Below are positions 6,980 to 15,710 of a stretch of DNA of 33,152 nucleotides, one piece after another. This DNA comes from an uncultured Prevotellaceae bacterium (lineage in GTDB: Bacteria; Bacteroidota; Bacteroidia; Bacteroidales; Bacteroidaceae). The stretch is taken from assembly GCA_902800495.1 (NCBI GenBank), contig CADCET010000032.1:1-33152 (forward strand), given 5' to 3'. The position numbers and the translations under genes were made by a program. Positions within the stretch are counted from its first letter, which is position 1. Every line of letters begins with the position of its first letter. The notes below the pieces were generated by a model that was given only the letters and a program-made list of their open reading frames with translations, was not told the origin of the DNA and made no database searches.

Positions 6980-9900
6980 ATGGTCAAGGTGTTTTTCGGC
7001 ATATACACATTCCTTTCTGCCCACCGCTGGTGGACGGGTGGGGGATTGGCCCTCTTGTTGGCCGTCATGCTGACCTTGGCCCTCCGCATCAGTTACGAAG
7101 AAGACATTGCACGCTTCCTGCCTCAGGGCGAGGAGCAGCAGGACTATCGCGAGGCCGTCGAACAGCTGTCGAGCCAGAGCCGTATCGTCGTCGTCTTCAC
7201 GGGGCAGAAGGACTCGGTGAAACAGGCGATGGACACCTTCGGGCAGCATTTCGAGGCTGTCGACACGGCGCAGACGGTCAGCGACCTGCAAGTGACCGTC
7301 GACGAGACCCAGATGCTCGACGTGCTGGCCTTTGTCAGCGAGCATGCTCCCTACTATCTCACGCCGACCGACTACCAGCGTATGGACTCGCTGCTGGCAC
7401 AGCCCGGCTATGTGGCCGAGCAACTTGCGGCCGACAAGCAACTGCTGCTGTTGCCTACCGGCGGCATGGCCACAATGACGCTGGCCAACGACCCGCTGCA
7501 GCTGTTTGCACCCGTGATGGGGCGTCTGCAACAGCTGGGACGCAGCAGCCATTTTTCCGTCGACGAGGGCTATGTCTTTACTGCCGACGGCCGTCATGGT
7601 CTGGCATTCCTGACATCGCCATACGGCACAAGCGAGACCGCACATAACGCCGAACTCTCGGCGATGCTCGACGAGGCGATGGCTCGAACCGCCAGCGACT
7701 GCCCTTCTGTCAAGGTGTCGGCCGTCGGCGGACCCCTGATAGCCGTCAGCAACGCCACCCAAATCAAGCACGACTCGATGCTGGCCGTCGCCATCTCCGT
7801 AGTGCTCATCCTCGCGCTGTTGCTGTGGCATTACCGCCGTCTGTACGAACTGCTGTGGATAGCGGCCTCGTTAGGCTTCGGCTGGCTCTTCGCCATTGCC
7901 GGCATGTCGCTGTTGCGCGACAGCATCTCCATCATCGTCATCGGCATTGGCAGCGTCATCATCGGCATTGCCGTCAACTATCCCCTGCACTATCTCGACC
8001 ACCTGCGCGAGACCGGCGACGGCAGTCAGACGCTGCGCGACATGGTGCCGCCACTGCTTATCGGCAATGTCACCACCGTCAGTGCCTTCCTCTGTCTGTT
8101 GTGGCTCGACGCCGCCGCACTCCGCGACTTAGGACTCTTCGGCGCACTGATGCTCGTCGGTACCATCCTGTTTGTGCTGGTGGTGATGCCGGTATTCTTG
8201 AGGCGCGAGGTACGGGATTCGGGAAAATCGAGGTGCGAGGTACGGGATTCGGGAGAATCGAGGTGCGAGGTACGAGGTACGAGGTACGAGAATACTCTGC
8301 TGCGGAATAATCTGTGGCAAGGTAATCTCGCACCTCGTACCTCGCACCTCGTACCTCGATTTCCTCGATTTCCTCGAACACCGCACCTCGCCCCTCGAAA
8401 ACTCCTCCTCCCTCTCCTTCTCATCCTTACCCTCGTCTTCGGCTACTTCAGCCTGCAGACCTCGTTCGACAGCGACCTGCGCCACATCAACTACATGACC
8501 GACCAGCAGCGGCAGGACCTGGAACTGCTGGCACAGCTCTCGAAAGACATGCCGGCGGAGATGGCCGACATGATGCCTTCGGCTGACACCCAGGAGCAGC
8601 GTCTGCAGCTGTGGAACGACTTCTGTCAGCGCCATGCGGGACTGGCCGACAGTCTGCGGACAGAGGCCAGCCGTCAGGGGTTTGCCGACGGCGCCTTTGA
8701 ACCCTTCCTGACGCTGATGACCGACAAGCTGCAGCCGCAACAGGCCGATTACTTCGCCCCCGTCAGCCAGTTCTTAGGCGGACAGCATCTTATCAATGCC
8801 AAGAACGTCGGGGCGCAGCTGGTAGAGATTCTGCAAGACTCGTTCAACTACGTCAGCTTTGTCTGCGGTTTCGTCGTCTTCGTCTTCCTCTGGCTGTCGT
8901 TCCGCCGGTTGGAGCTGGCCCTGCTGTCGTTCCTGCCGCTGGCCGTCAGCTGGCTGTGGATTTTAGGACTTATGCAGCTGTTGGGCATCCAGTTCAACAT
9001 CGTCAACATCATCCTGGCTACCTTCATCTTCGGTCAGGGCGATGACTATACCATCTTTATCACCGAGGGACTGGTCTATGAGCACGCCACAGGCAGACAC
9101 CGTCTGCAGAGCTATCGCCGCAGCGTCATCCTCTCGGCTGTCATCATGTTTATCGGCATCGGTACGCTGATTCTGGCCCGCCATCCGGCCTTGCACTCGT
9201 TGGCAGAGATTACCATCATCGGCATGGGTACGGTGGTGCTCATGGCCTACTACCTGCCGCCGATGGTGTTCCGGTGGCTGGTGCGAGGAAAGGCTACGGG
9301 TAGGCGAGCAGAGCTCGGGAATGCGAAGTGCGAGGTGACCCAAAAACTCCCCATTACGTTAGGACGGGTGCTGCGGTCGCTGTTTGCCATGGGCTTCTTC
9401 CTCGTCTGTATGTATCTCTTCGTGCTGCCCTACACGTGGCTGTATTTCCATATTGGCAAGGACACGGAGGAGCACCGTTTGAAATATCACCGCCTGCTGC
9501 AGCGCCTGTCCGACTTCGTCATCCGTCGCGTGCCTGGCGTGAAGTTCTATTTGGAGAACAGGGTAGGCGAGACCTTCGAGAAACCGGCTGTCGTGGTGAG
9601 CAACCACCAGTCGCACCTCGACCTGATGTGCCTGATGATGCTGACGCCGAAAATTGTGTTCCTCACCAACGACTGGGTGTGGCACAACCCCTTCTACGGT
9701 ATGGTCATCCACCGTGCCGAATACTACCCCGTGAGCAACGGCATTGAGAACCACGTAGAACAGCTGCGCGGTCTCTACGAGCGCGGCTACAGCATCTGCG
9801 TGTTCCCTGAGGGCACCCGCTCCGAGGACTGCTCCATCCTGCGTTTCCATCAGGGCGCCTTCTATTTAGCACAACAGCTTGGTGCCGACATCCTGCCCGT

Positions 9901-10141
9901 CTACCTGCACGGTGTGGGCCATGTGTTGCCCAAGCGCGACTTCCTGTTGCGCCGTGGACGTATCGATGTCGAGGTGGGCCGTCGTATGCCAGTCGGCCAG
10001 TCGCCGCTATTGCAGTTTACCCGCGAGATGCGCCACTACTATCAGACGCACTATGATGAGATATGCCAGCGGTTAGAGACCGACGCCTACTGGGCGCCCT
10101 ACCGCAAACTCGAGAATTATTATAAGGTAATAACCGGTTAA
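6980..10141 (+). CDS. MMPL/RND-type exporter fused to a PlsC-like acyltransferase
   Basis: 1053 residues. The first 780 or so form an MMPL-type exporter with two repeats, each a TM helix, a large periplasmic loop and a five-helix bundle. The C-terminal part is a lysophospholipid-type acyltransferase with NHQSHLD at about 875-881 and FPEGTRS from about 942. Such fused exporters occur in Bacteroidetes aryl-polyene/flexirubin clusters and are thought to move the lipid out and attach it to a glycerolipid anchor. Between the two exporter repeats (about residues 409-474, DNA 8205-8398) lies a basic, low-complexity insert encoded by a palindromic repeat. A smaller insert-like stretch (RAELGNAKCEVTQ, near 9305-9345) separates exporter and acyltransferase. 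The frame is kept throughout. Confidence 0.9.
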   Translation: MVKVFFGIYTFLSAHRWWTGGGLALLLAVMLTLALRISYEEDIARFLPQGEEQQDYREAVEQLSSQSRIVVVFTGQKDSVKQAMDTFGQHFEAVDTAQTVSDLQVTVDETQMLDVLAFVSEHAPYYLTPTDYQRMDSLLAQPGYVAEQLAADKQLLLLPTGGMATMTLANDPLQLFAPVMGRLQQLGRSSHFSVDEGYVFTADGRHGLAFLTSPYGTSETAHNAELSAMLDEAMARTASDCPSVKVSAVGGPLIAVSNATQIKHDSMLAVAISVVLILALLLWHYRRLYELLWIAASLGFGWLFAIAGMSLLRDSISIIVIGIGSVIIGIAVNYPLHYLDHLRETGDGSQTLRDMVPPLLIGNVTTVSAFLCLLWLDAAALRDLGLFGALMLVGTILFVLVVMPVFLRREVRDSGKSRCEVRDSGESRCEVRGTRYENTLLRNNLWQGNLAPRTSHLVPRFPRFPRTPHLAPRKLLLPLLLILTLVFGYFSLQTSFDSDLRHINYMTDQQRQDLELLAQLSKDMPAEMADMMPSADTQEQRLQLWNDFCQRHAGLADSLRTEASRQGFADGAFEPFLTLMTDKLQPQQADYFAPVSQFLGGQHLINAKNVGAQLVEILQDSFNYVSFVCGFVVFVFLWLSFRRLELALLSFLPLAVSWLWILGLMQLLGIQFNIVNIILATFIFGQGDDYTIFITEGLVYEHATGRHRLQSYRRSVILSAVIMFIGIGTLILARHPALHSLAEITIIGMGTVVLMAYYLPPMVFRWLVRGKATGRRAELGNAKCEVTQKLPITLGRVLRSLFAMGFFLVCMYLFVLPYTWLYFHIGKDTEEHRLKYHRLLQRLSDFVIRRVPGVKFYLENRVGETFEKPAVVVSNHQSHLDLMCLMMLTPKIVFLTNDWVWHNPFYGMVIHRAEYYPVSNGIENHVEQLRGLYERGYSICVFPEGTRSEDCSILRFHQGAFYLAQQLGADILPVYLHGVGHVLPKRDFLLRRGRIDVEVGRRMPVGQSPLLQFTREMRHYYQTHYDEICQRLETDAYWAPYRKLENYYKVITG
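8205..8398. repeat. In-frame palindromic repeat element inside the exporter gene
   Basis: Two 30-bp direct repeats (8205-8234 and 8235-8264, one base different) built on GAGGTACGGGATTCGGGA are followed by an 8-bp AGGTACG-type tandem (8265-8290). After a 38-nt spacer comes an inverted array of CACCTCGTACCTCG units (8329-8360), then CTCGATTTC repeats. The arms around 8258-8290 and 8329-8361 can pair over about 30 bp. The element adds about 65 residues in the cytoplasmic linker before TM7. Confidence 0.85.
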
Positions 10142-10150
10142 ATCGTCAAT

Positions 10151-10183
10151 AAATAGTAAATCGAAATTGTCAAATAGTAAATC
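10151..10183 (+). repeat. Short tandem repeat at the start of the first flavoprotein gene
   Basis: AAATAGTAAATC occurs at 10151-10162 and 10172-10183, a 21-bp period. It spans the gap after the exporter stop and the first codons of the next gene. Confidence 0.7.
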
Positions 10184-11678
10184 ACATAGGGTTGTCATCA
10201 TTGGCAGTGGCTTGGGAGGCCTGTCGTGCGGCTTGATACTCAGCCGGGCGGGCTACGACGTCACCGTGCTGGAACAGGGCACGCAGCCGGGCGGCTGTCT
10301 GCAGTGCTTCACCCGTCGCGGCGTGAAGTTCGAGACAGGCATGCACTTCATCGGCTCTGCCGACCGCGGCCAGGTCTTGGAACGCCTGCTGCACTATCTC
10401 GGCGTGATGGACGACATCAGCCTGAGCCGTCTCAACCCTGCGGGCTATGACATCATCTCGCTTCAGGGACAGCTGTTCCGCATTGCCAACGGCCGCGAGC
10501 CGTTCATCGAGACGCTGGCCAGGGACTTCCCCCATGAACGCGACGGGCTGAACCGCTACTTCGACCTCGTAGAACAGGTGGCACAGGCTTCGTCGCTACA
10601 CTCGCTGCGAGTGGCCGACAGCGACACCTCGCCGTTGAACACCGAGTACCAGCTGCGCAGTATGAACGACGTGCTGGGCGAGGTCATCGGCGACCCGCTG
10701 CTGCGCGACGTCCTGGTGGGCAGTCTGCCCCTCTATGCTGCCGAGCGCGACAAGACACCGTTCTCTACCCACGCCTTCATCACCGACTTCTACAACCAGA
10801 GTGCCTTCCGCGTTGTCGGCGGCAGCGACAAGATTGCCGCCTCGCTGGTGAGCTCCATACGAAACGACGGCGGACAGGTGCTTTGCCGCAAGCAGGTGAC
10901 ACATATCGACTGCGACGACACGAAGGCCGTCGGCGTCGTAACGGCCGACGAGACCTACTATCCCGCCGACATTGTCATCGCCGCCGTACACCCTGCGCGG
11001 TTAGTGGAGATGTGCGACTCATCGCTGCTGCGTCCCGCCTACCGCCGCCGTGTACAGTCGCTGCCTGAAACTGTCGGTGGCTTCAGCGTCTACCTGCGCT
11101 TCAAACCGCAGACCGTGCCCTATATGAACTACAACTTCTACGGCTATCACCAGCCGTCGCCGTGGGACTGTGAGCGCTATACCTCTGAAGATTGGCCGAA
11201 AGGCTACCTCTATATGCACTTTTGCAGTCGCGAGCAGCAACAGTGGGCTGAGGGGGGCGTTATCCTGAGCTATATGCAGTGGGACGAGGTGAGCCGCTGG
11301 CAGGGCACGCGCATCGGGCATCGTGGCGAGGACTACAAACAGATGAAGCACGAACGGGCTGAACGGCTTATCGACGCCGTGTGCCGTGAGTTCCCGTTGC
11401 TGCGTGAGGGGCTGGCCGGCTATGAAACATCAACGCCACTGACCTACCGCGACTATACCGGTACGGAGGGCGGCTCGATGTACGGCATCGCCAAGGACAT
11501 CAACTTAGGCCCTGCCGCCCGTGTGCAGCACCGTACAAAAATACCCAACCTGTTGCTGACAGGACAGAACATCAACTCGCACGGCATCCTGGGTGTACTC
11601 GTCGGCACCGTCGTCACTTGTTCGGAGCTGCTGACATCGGAACGCATCTTTAACGACATCATAAAAGCTAACACATGA
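10167..11678 (+). CDS. CrtI-like NAD(P)/FAD-dependent oxidoreductase, copy 1
   Basis: 503 residues. The dinucleotide-binding motif VVIIGSGLGGLSCG, the acidic residue ending the second strand (VTVLEQG) and GGCLQCF with FETGMHFIG place it in the phytoene desaturase/retinol saturase family (COG1233 type). The C-terminal GQNINSHGILGV motif completes the FAD site. Substrate is unknown; these enzymes oxidise or saturate conjugated chains, which fits an operon that also has a polyene-type dehydratase. No ATG is suitable, so TTG 10167 is the likely start, lying inside a short tandem repeat. It overlaps the next gene by ATGA and is its paralogue. Confidence 0.87.
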   Translation: MSNSKSHRVVIIGSGLGGLSCGLILSRAGYDVTVLEQGTQPGGCLQCFTRRGVKFETGMHFIGSADRGQVLERLLHYLGVMDDISLSRLNPAGYDIISLQGQLFRIANGREPFIETLARDFPHERDGLNRYFDLVEQVAQASSLHSLRVADSDTSPLNTEYQLRSMNDVLGEVIGDPLLRDVLVGSLPLYAAERDKTPFSTHAFITDFYNQSAFRVVGGSDKIAASLVSSIRNDGGQVLCRKQVTHIDCDDTKAVGVVTADETYYPADIVIAAVHPARLVEMCDSSLLRPAYRRRVQSLPETVGGFSVYLRFKPQTVPYMNYNFYGYHQPSPWDCERYTSEDWPKGYLYMHFCSREQQQWAEGGVILSYMQWDEVSRWQGTRIGHRGEDYKQMKHERAERLIDAVCREFPLLREGLAGYETSTPLTYRDYTGTEGGSMYGIAKDINLGPAARVQHRTKIPNLLLTGQNINSHGILGVLVGTVVTCSELLTSERIFNDIIKANT

Positions 11679-13204
11679 ACAGACAGACGGTCATCATCAT
11701 CGGTGGAGGACTCGGAGGACTCTTCACTGGCGCACTCCTGGCAAAGGAGGGCTACAGTGTGACAGTCGTAGAGAAGAATACCACGGCGGGAGGCGGATTG
11801 CAGACCTTCCAAAGGGCAGGCGTCTCGTTCGACACGGGAATGCACATGCTCGGCGGCTTGCGGCCAGGGGGCAGCGTCCGGAAAATCTGTCACTATTTAG
11901 GCATTGACAACAGGCTGGAACTGCTCCCCTGCGATGCCGACTGTATGGACAGCATCGTCATGGGAGAGGACACCTACCGCGTGCCCGAGGGACGCGAAGC
12001 CTTCACAGAATACTTTGCACAGAGGTTTCCCGACGAGGCCGACAACGTGCGACGGTATGTGGAGGCACTCTACCAACTGGCCGACGAGGTGGACTTCTTT
12101 TATCTCCGCACGGGTAAGGACGACCTTTTCAGTCACAGCGAGAAGTTCCTGTGGTCGGCAAGCGACCTTATTGCCCACTATATTAAGAATGAGCGGCTGC
12201 GCGATGTGCTGGCCTATATGAACCCTATGTACGGCGGAGTGGCTGGTCGTACGCCTGCTTATATCCACGCCTTGATTAACGTGTTGTATATCAGCGGACA
12301 AGACCGCTTTGTCGGCAGCAGCCAGCAGCTGGCTGACGCCTTGGTAGATGTCATCACGCAGGGTGGGGGACAGGTCGTCACAGGACAGCGCGTCACGCGT
12401 CTGCACATCGACAGCGAACGCCGCTGTACGGGTGTGACCACCGACAAGGGCGCCGACTACAGTGCCGACTATTATATCTCGGCTATCCATCCGCAACAGC
12501 TCATAACCATCGCTGACGCCGGAGCGTTCCCGAAGTCGTACCGCCAGCGGGTGGCCAGCATCCCCAACAGCTACTCGGCCTTCTCGGTCTACATCAAGTT
12601 CCGCGACGGAGCTTTCCCCTATATCAATCACACCTGTTACTTCCAGGATGGTTACGGCCACGTGTGGCAGCACGGCACCTATGACCCGACGGACGCGTCG
12701 TGGCCCCACGGCTTCATGTATATGACGCCGCCGGAACGCAACCAGGGTCCGTGGGCTTCGAAGATGATCATCAACTGTCTGATGCCTTTCAGTGCCGTCA
12801 AGCAGTGGGAGCATACCACCGTCGGCCGGCGTGGTGAGGACTACGAGCTGTGGAAACAGTGCCATGTCGACCGCATCTTCAGCCGTATGGAACAGCTGTA
12901 CCCGGGATTCGGCAACACCGTGGAAAAAGCGTGGTCATCGAGTCCGCTGACCATCCGCGACTACTACGGACAGCCCGAAGGCGCACTCTACGGCGTCAGC
13001 AAGGACTGTCAGAACATCATGCTCTCGCAGCTGCCCATATGGACGAAGGTCAGAAACCTGCTGCTGACGGGGCAGAACATCAACCTGCACGGCATCTGTG
13101 GCGTTCCCCTGACGGCAGTGAACACCGTTGAGGCCCTGATAGGACAGAACAAACTGGTAGACAAAATCAATAACTTATATAATCACACGTATGGAAAGAA
13201 TTAA
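11675..13204 (+). CDS. CrtI-like NAD(P)/FAD-dependent oxidoreductase, copy 2
   Basis: 509 residues, a tandem paralogue of the preceding gene with the same architecture: VIIIGGGLGGLFTG at the N-terminus, VTVVEKN, GGGLQTFQRAGVSFDTGMHMLGG, and the C-terminal GQNINLHGICGV. Its ATG overlaps the upstream stop (ATGA), which indicates coupled translation and possibly a heteromeric pair. The substrate-facing middle parts differ between the copies, so they may act on different intermediates. Family membership is clear; the reaction (desaturation, saturation or isomerisation of an acyl or polyene chain) is inference. Confidence 0.87.
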   Translation: MNRQTVIIIGGGLGGLFTGALLAKEGYSVTVVEKNTTAGGGLQTFQRAGVSFDTGMHMLGGLRPGGSVRKICHYLGIDNRLELLPCDADCMDSIVMGEDTYRVPEGREAFTEYFAQRFPDEADNVRRYVEALYQLADEVDFFYLRTGKDDLFSHSEKFLWSASDLIAHYIKNERLRDVLAYMNPMYGGVAGRTPAYIHALINVLYISGQDRFVGSSQQLADALVDVITQGGGQVVTGQRVTRLHIDSERRCTGVTTDKGADYSADYYISAIHPQQLITIADAGAFPKSYRQRVASIPNSYSAFSVYIKFRDGAFPYINHTCYFQDGYGHVWQHGTYDPTDASWPHGFMYMTPPERNQGPWASKMIINCLMPFSAVKQWEHTTVGRRGEDYELWKQCHVDRIFSRMEQLYPGFGNTVEKAWSSSPLTIRDYYGQPEGALYGVSKDCQNIMLSQLPIWTKVRNLLLTGQNINLHGICGVPLTAVNTVEALIGQNKLVDKINNLYNHTYGKN

Positions 13205-14486
13205 GATGAAACTCATCTACCCGAAGTGGAAGAAACTCCCCGGGCAGACGACTTTCAACCTGCCGCCTCACGGACCGGTGGCTTTTGCGGGCACGCTGCC
13301 CGACTACGTCGATGTGTCGTTCACCGACGAGAATGTTGAACCCATCGACTTCAACGAGGAGTGCGACATCGTGGCATTGTCCATGATGCTCTCCACCCAG
13401 GTGAAGCGCGGCTGGGAGATTGCCGAGGAGTATCACAAACGTGGCAAGCTGGTCATGGCCGGCGGCATCTCGTCGATGCTCCATGCTGAAGAGATGGTGA
13501 ACCACGTCGACTCGCTGTTCCTCGGCGAGAGTGAGGGACGTATGGACGGCGTCATGCAGGACTTCGTCCGCGGCGAGCTGAAGAAGGTTTATAACTACAT
13601 GGGACAGCTGCCGCCCATCGAGAGCGTCGGTCCCTGTCGCCGCGACCTCTATAAGCGTGAACTCTACAACCACAAGGGCGTGCAGATGGTAGACCTCTTC
13701 CATGCCTCACGCGGTTGCCGTTTCAGCTGCTATCCCTGTGCCGTCAGCTATCTCGGCGGTCGTAAGTTCCGTCCGCGTCCCATCGACAAGGTGGTCGAGG
13801 ATATGGCGGCCATCGACAACAACCGCCTGTTTATCGTTGACAACTCGCTGGCTCAGAACAAGGAGTGGGAGAAAGAGCTTTTCAAGGCCATCGCTCCGCT
13901 GAAGAAGAAGTGGATCAGCCACACCATTGAGGACGACGACGAGGTGCTGCAGCTGGCCTACGACGCCGGTGCCTGGTATGTCTACCAGGCCGTCTACGAC
14001 ACCTCAGACTATATTAAGGAACGCGTGAAGCGCTACCATGACCACGGCATCGGTGTTGAAGGTACCATCCTGTTGGGCCTCGACAACCAGACGGAGGACG
14101 ACTGCAAGCGGCTCATCGACTTCTTAGGCGAGATAGACCTCGACCTGGCGGAGTTCACCGTGCTGACACCGTTCCCCCACACCAAGATCTACGACGACCT
14201 GCTGCGTCAAGGCCGTATCTTCGATTTCGACTGGAACCATTACAACGCCGGACAGGTGGTGTTCCAGCCTAAGCACATGACGCCTGAGCAGCTGCAGAAC
14301 GTCTACGACTACGCCTGGCAGTCGTTCTACAAGAACGAGACGCAGGAGCAGAAGATGTTCAACCTGTTCTGCAATGTCGCCCTGCGCGAGATGAACGAGG
14401 GCACCTACCGTCAGCCCGACCGCCGCCTGCGCAACCAGACCTTCGGTCACAAGGTGGACCGCTCGAAGCGCAATGTTAATGTTTAA
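13191..14486 (+). CDS. B12-binding-type radical SAM protein
   Basis: 431 residues from ATG 13191; ATG 13206, directly after the upstream stop, is equally plausible and would start MKLIYPKW. The radical SAM cluster motif is GCRFSCYPCAV, with cysteines at about 176, 180 and 183. The N-terminal 150 residues have the layout of a cobalamin-binding domain (VALSMMLSTQVKRGWEIAEEYHKRG, AGGISSMLHAEE), but the classic DxHxxG cobalamin ligand is not seen. Related enzymes methylate or rearrange lipids and tetrapyrroles; in this operon it may modify the aromatic head or acyl chain. The last codons run into a tandem repeat that also supplies the stop codon. Confidence 0.87.
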   Translation: MERIKMKLIYPKWKKLPGQTTFNLPPHGPVAFAGTLPDYVDVSFTDENVEPIDFNEECDIVALSMMLSTQVKRGWEIAEEYHKRGKLVMAGGISSMLHAEEMVNHVDSLFLGESEGRMDGVMQDFVRGELKKVYNYMGQLPPIESVGPCRRDLYKRELYNHKGVQMVDLFHASRGCRFSCYPCAVSYLGGRKFRPRPIDKVVEDMAAIDNNRLFIVDNSLAQNKEWEKELFKAIAPLKKKWISHTIEDDDEVLQLAYDAGAWYVYQAVYDTSDYIKERVKRYHDHGIGVEGTILLGLDNQTEDDCKRLIDFLGEIDLDLAEFTVLTPFPHTKIYDDLLRQGRIFDFDWNHYNAGQVVFQPKHMTPEQLQNVYDYAWQSFYKNETQEQKMFNLFCNVALREMNEGTYRQPDRRLRNQTFGHKVDRSKRNVNV

Positions 14487-14552
14487 TCGTTTAGTCGTTA
14501 ATACGTTTAATCGTTAAATCGTTAATTCGTTTAATCGTTAAATCGTTAAATC
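14481..14552 (+). repeat. Three tandem 24-bp repeats between radical SAM and hypothetical gene
   Basis: Units at 14481-14504, 14505-14528 and 14529-14552, each beginning GTTTAATCGTT and containing the 8-mer TTAAATCG. The first unit contains the stop codon of the radical SAM gene (14484-14486), and the last ends 5 nt before the next ATG. Confidence 0.9.
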
Positions 14553-14557
14553 GTAAA

Positions 14558-14920
14558 ATGAAAGTCCCCAAAGAATACTACGACGAGATTTTCGAGTTCC
14601 GCGGCACCTGGGATGAGCCCTCCAGCTGCGGCCTGAAAATCCGTCAGCACGACGGCAAGACATACGTCGTCGTCACCGAACTTTACCAGGAGAACCCTGG
14701 CACCAGTATCACCTATGCCGGTCGCAAGCTGGCCGACCAGATTTGCGAAGCCAAGGGTATTGACCCTGCCACGATGGTCTATATAGAGTGTGCCCCCGAT
14801 ACCAACTCCAAGCTGTCGTTCTACGACGAGGAATACTTCGAGGTAGACTTCGATGCCGACCTGCAGCATAAGTACCACCAGCTCGACCCGGAGCGTGTAA
14901 AAGCCGTTCTGGGCGCATGA
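14558..14920 (+). CDS. Conserved-looking hypothetical protein (120 aa)
   Basis: 120 residues, soluble and acidic, no signal peptide or membrane segment. It opens MKVPKEYYDEIFEFRGTW and ends with a DLQHKYHQLDPERVKAVLGA-like tail, giving a compact alpha/beta look. I do not recognise a family. It is placed between the radical SAM gene and a hydrolase gene, with an ATGA overlap to the latter, so it is a true operon member. A role as a small partner or chaperone for a neighbouring enzyme is possible but unsupported. A 24-bp tandem repeat supplies its whole upstream region. Confidence 0.75.
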   Translation: MKVPKEYYDEIFEFRGTWDEPSSCGLKIRQHDGKTYVVVTELYQENPGTSITYAGRKLADQICEAKGIDPATMVYIECAPDTNSKLSFYDEEYFEVDFDADLQHKYHQLDPERVKAVLGA

Positions 14921-15705
14921 GACACTGGCTGTTGGCTGTTGGCTGCTGGTTGCTGGCTGTTGGTGCGCAGGCCATTAACCTGAAAGAGTTCCTGCCTGTT
15001 GGCACGACCTCTGAGACGGCCATCATCGTCTGTCCTGGCGGCAGCTACTTCTGGCTCGACGATGAGGTGGAGGGCGATAGTGTCGCCCGTTCATTGGCAC
15101 AAAACGGTATTGCCGCCTACGTGCTGCGCTACCGTACGGGTGGGGTAGTGCCCTTTATCACCCACTCGCGACTCGTCATCCCCGGTCATCAGCACCCCAT
15201 GCCCCTCAACGATGTGCAGGAAGCCATGCGCCAGGTGCGGCAGAAAGGCTACCGCCGTGTGGGTGTCATGGGCTTCTCGGCCGGTGGCCATCTGTCGCTC
15301 TCGGCGGCCATCTTCGGGCGTGGCGAACTGCGCCCCGATTTCATCGCCCCCTGCTATCCCGTGGTCACGATGTCGCATCCCTGCGTCCATAAGCGTTCGC
15401 GCCGTGGACTGCTCGGCGAGTGGCGCAAACACTCCCGCCAGCTGCGCGACAGCCTCTCATTGGAGAAGCATGTGACGGATGACATGCCACCGGTGTTCCT
15501 CATGAATTGCGTCGATGACCCTATCGTCGACTACCGCAATTCGGAACTGATGGACTCCGCCTTGACTGCCCACCACGTCAGCCACCGCTATATACAGTAT
15601 CGTACCGGCGGGCATGGTTTCGGCACCACCTGGAGCAAGACCTCCGAGGAGGCGTCGCACTGGTTTGCTGAGTTCCTCGCCTGGCTTAGAGAATTGAAGG
15701 ATTGA
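14917..15705 (+). CDS. Exported alpha/beta hydrolase (BD-FAE/esterase-like)
   Basis: 262 residues. The oxyanion strand CPGGSYF, the nucleophile elbow GFSAGG (Ser about 121), an acidic residue in DDPIVDY (about 200) and His about 233 in TGGHGFG form a full catalytic triad of the acetylxylan-esterase-like alpha/beta hydrolases. The signal peptide is generated by a 7-codon duplication (WLLAVG twice) and ends at AQA. The enzyme should act in the periplasm on an ester, perhaps trimming or transferring the lipid product; the substrate is not readable. The start overlaps the previous stop (ATGA). Confidence 0.85.
   Translation: MRHWLLAVGCWLLAVGAQAINLKEFLPVGTTSETAIIVCPGGSYFWLDDEVEGDSVARSLAQNGIAAYVLRYRTGGVVPFITHSRLVIPGHQHPMPLNDVQEAMRQVRQKGYRRVGVMGFSAGGHLSLSAAIFGRGELRPDFIAPCYPVVTMSHPCVHKRSRRGLLGEWRKHSRQLRDSLSLEKHVTDDMPPVFLMNCVDDPIVDYRNSELMDSALTAHHVSHRYIQYRTGGHGFGTTWSKTSEEASHWFAEFLAWLRELKD
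14926..14967 (+). repeat. 21-bp duplication forming the signal peptide core
   Basis: Positions 14926-14946 and 14947-14967 are near copies (based on TGGCTGTTGGCTG) and encode the repeated hydrophobic WLLAVG of the hydrolase signal peptide. Confidence 0.8.
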
Positions 15706-15710
15706 AACAA

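Noticed and set aside
6626-7831. 401-codon minus-strand frame opposite the GT2 and exporter genes
   Set aside because: Antisense shadow from high GC codon bias, spanning two solid genes, with low-complexity His/Gln composition.
8129-8740. Long minus-strand frames across the exporter repeat
   Set aside because: They are antisense translations of the palindromic repeat, giving repeated EVRGTR/APRTS-type peptides, opposite a well-supported gene.
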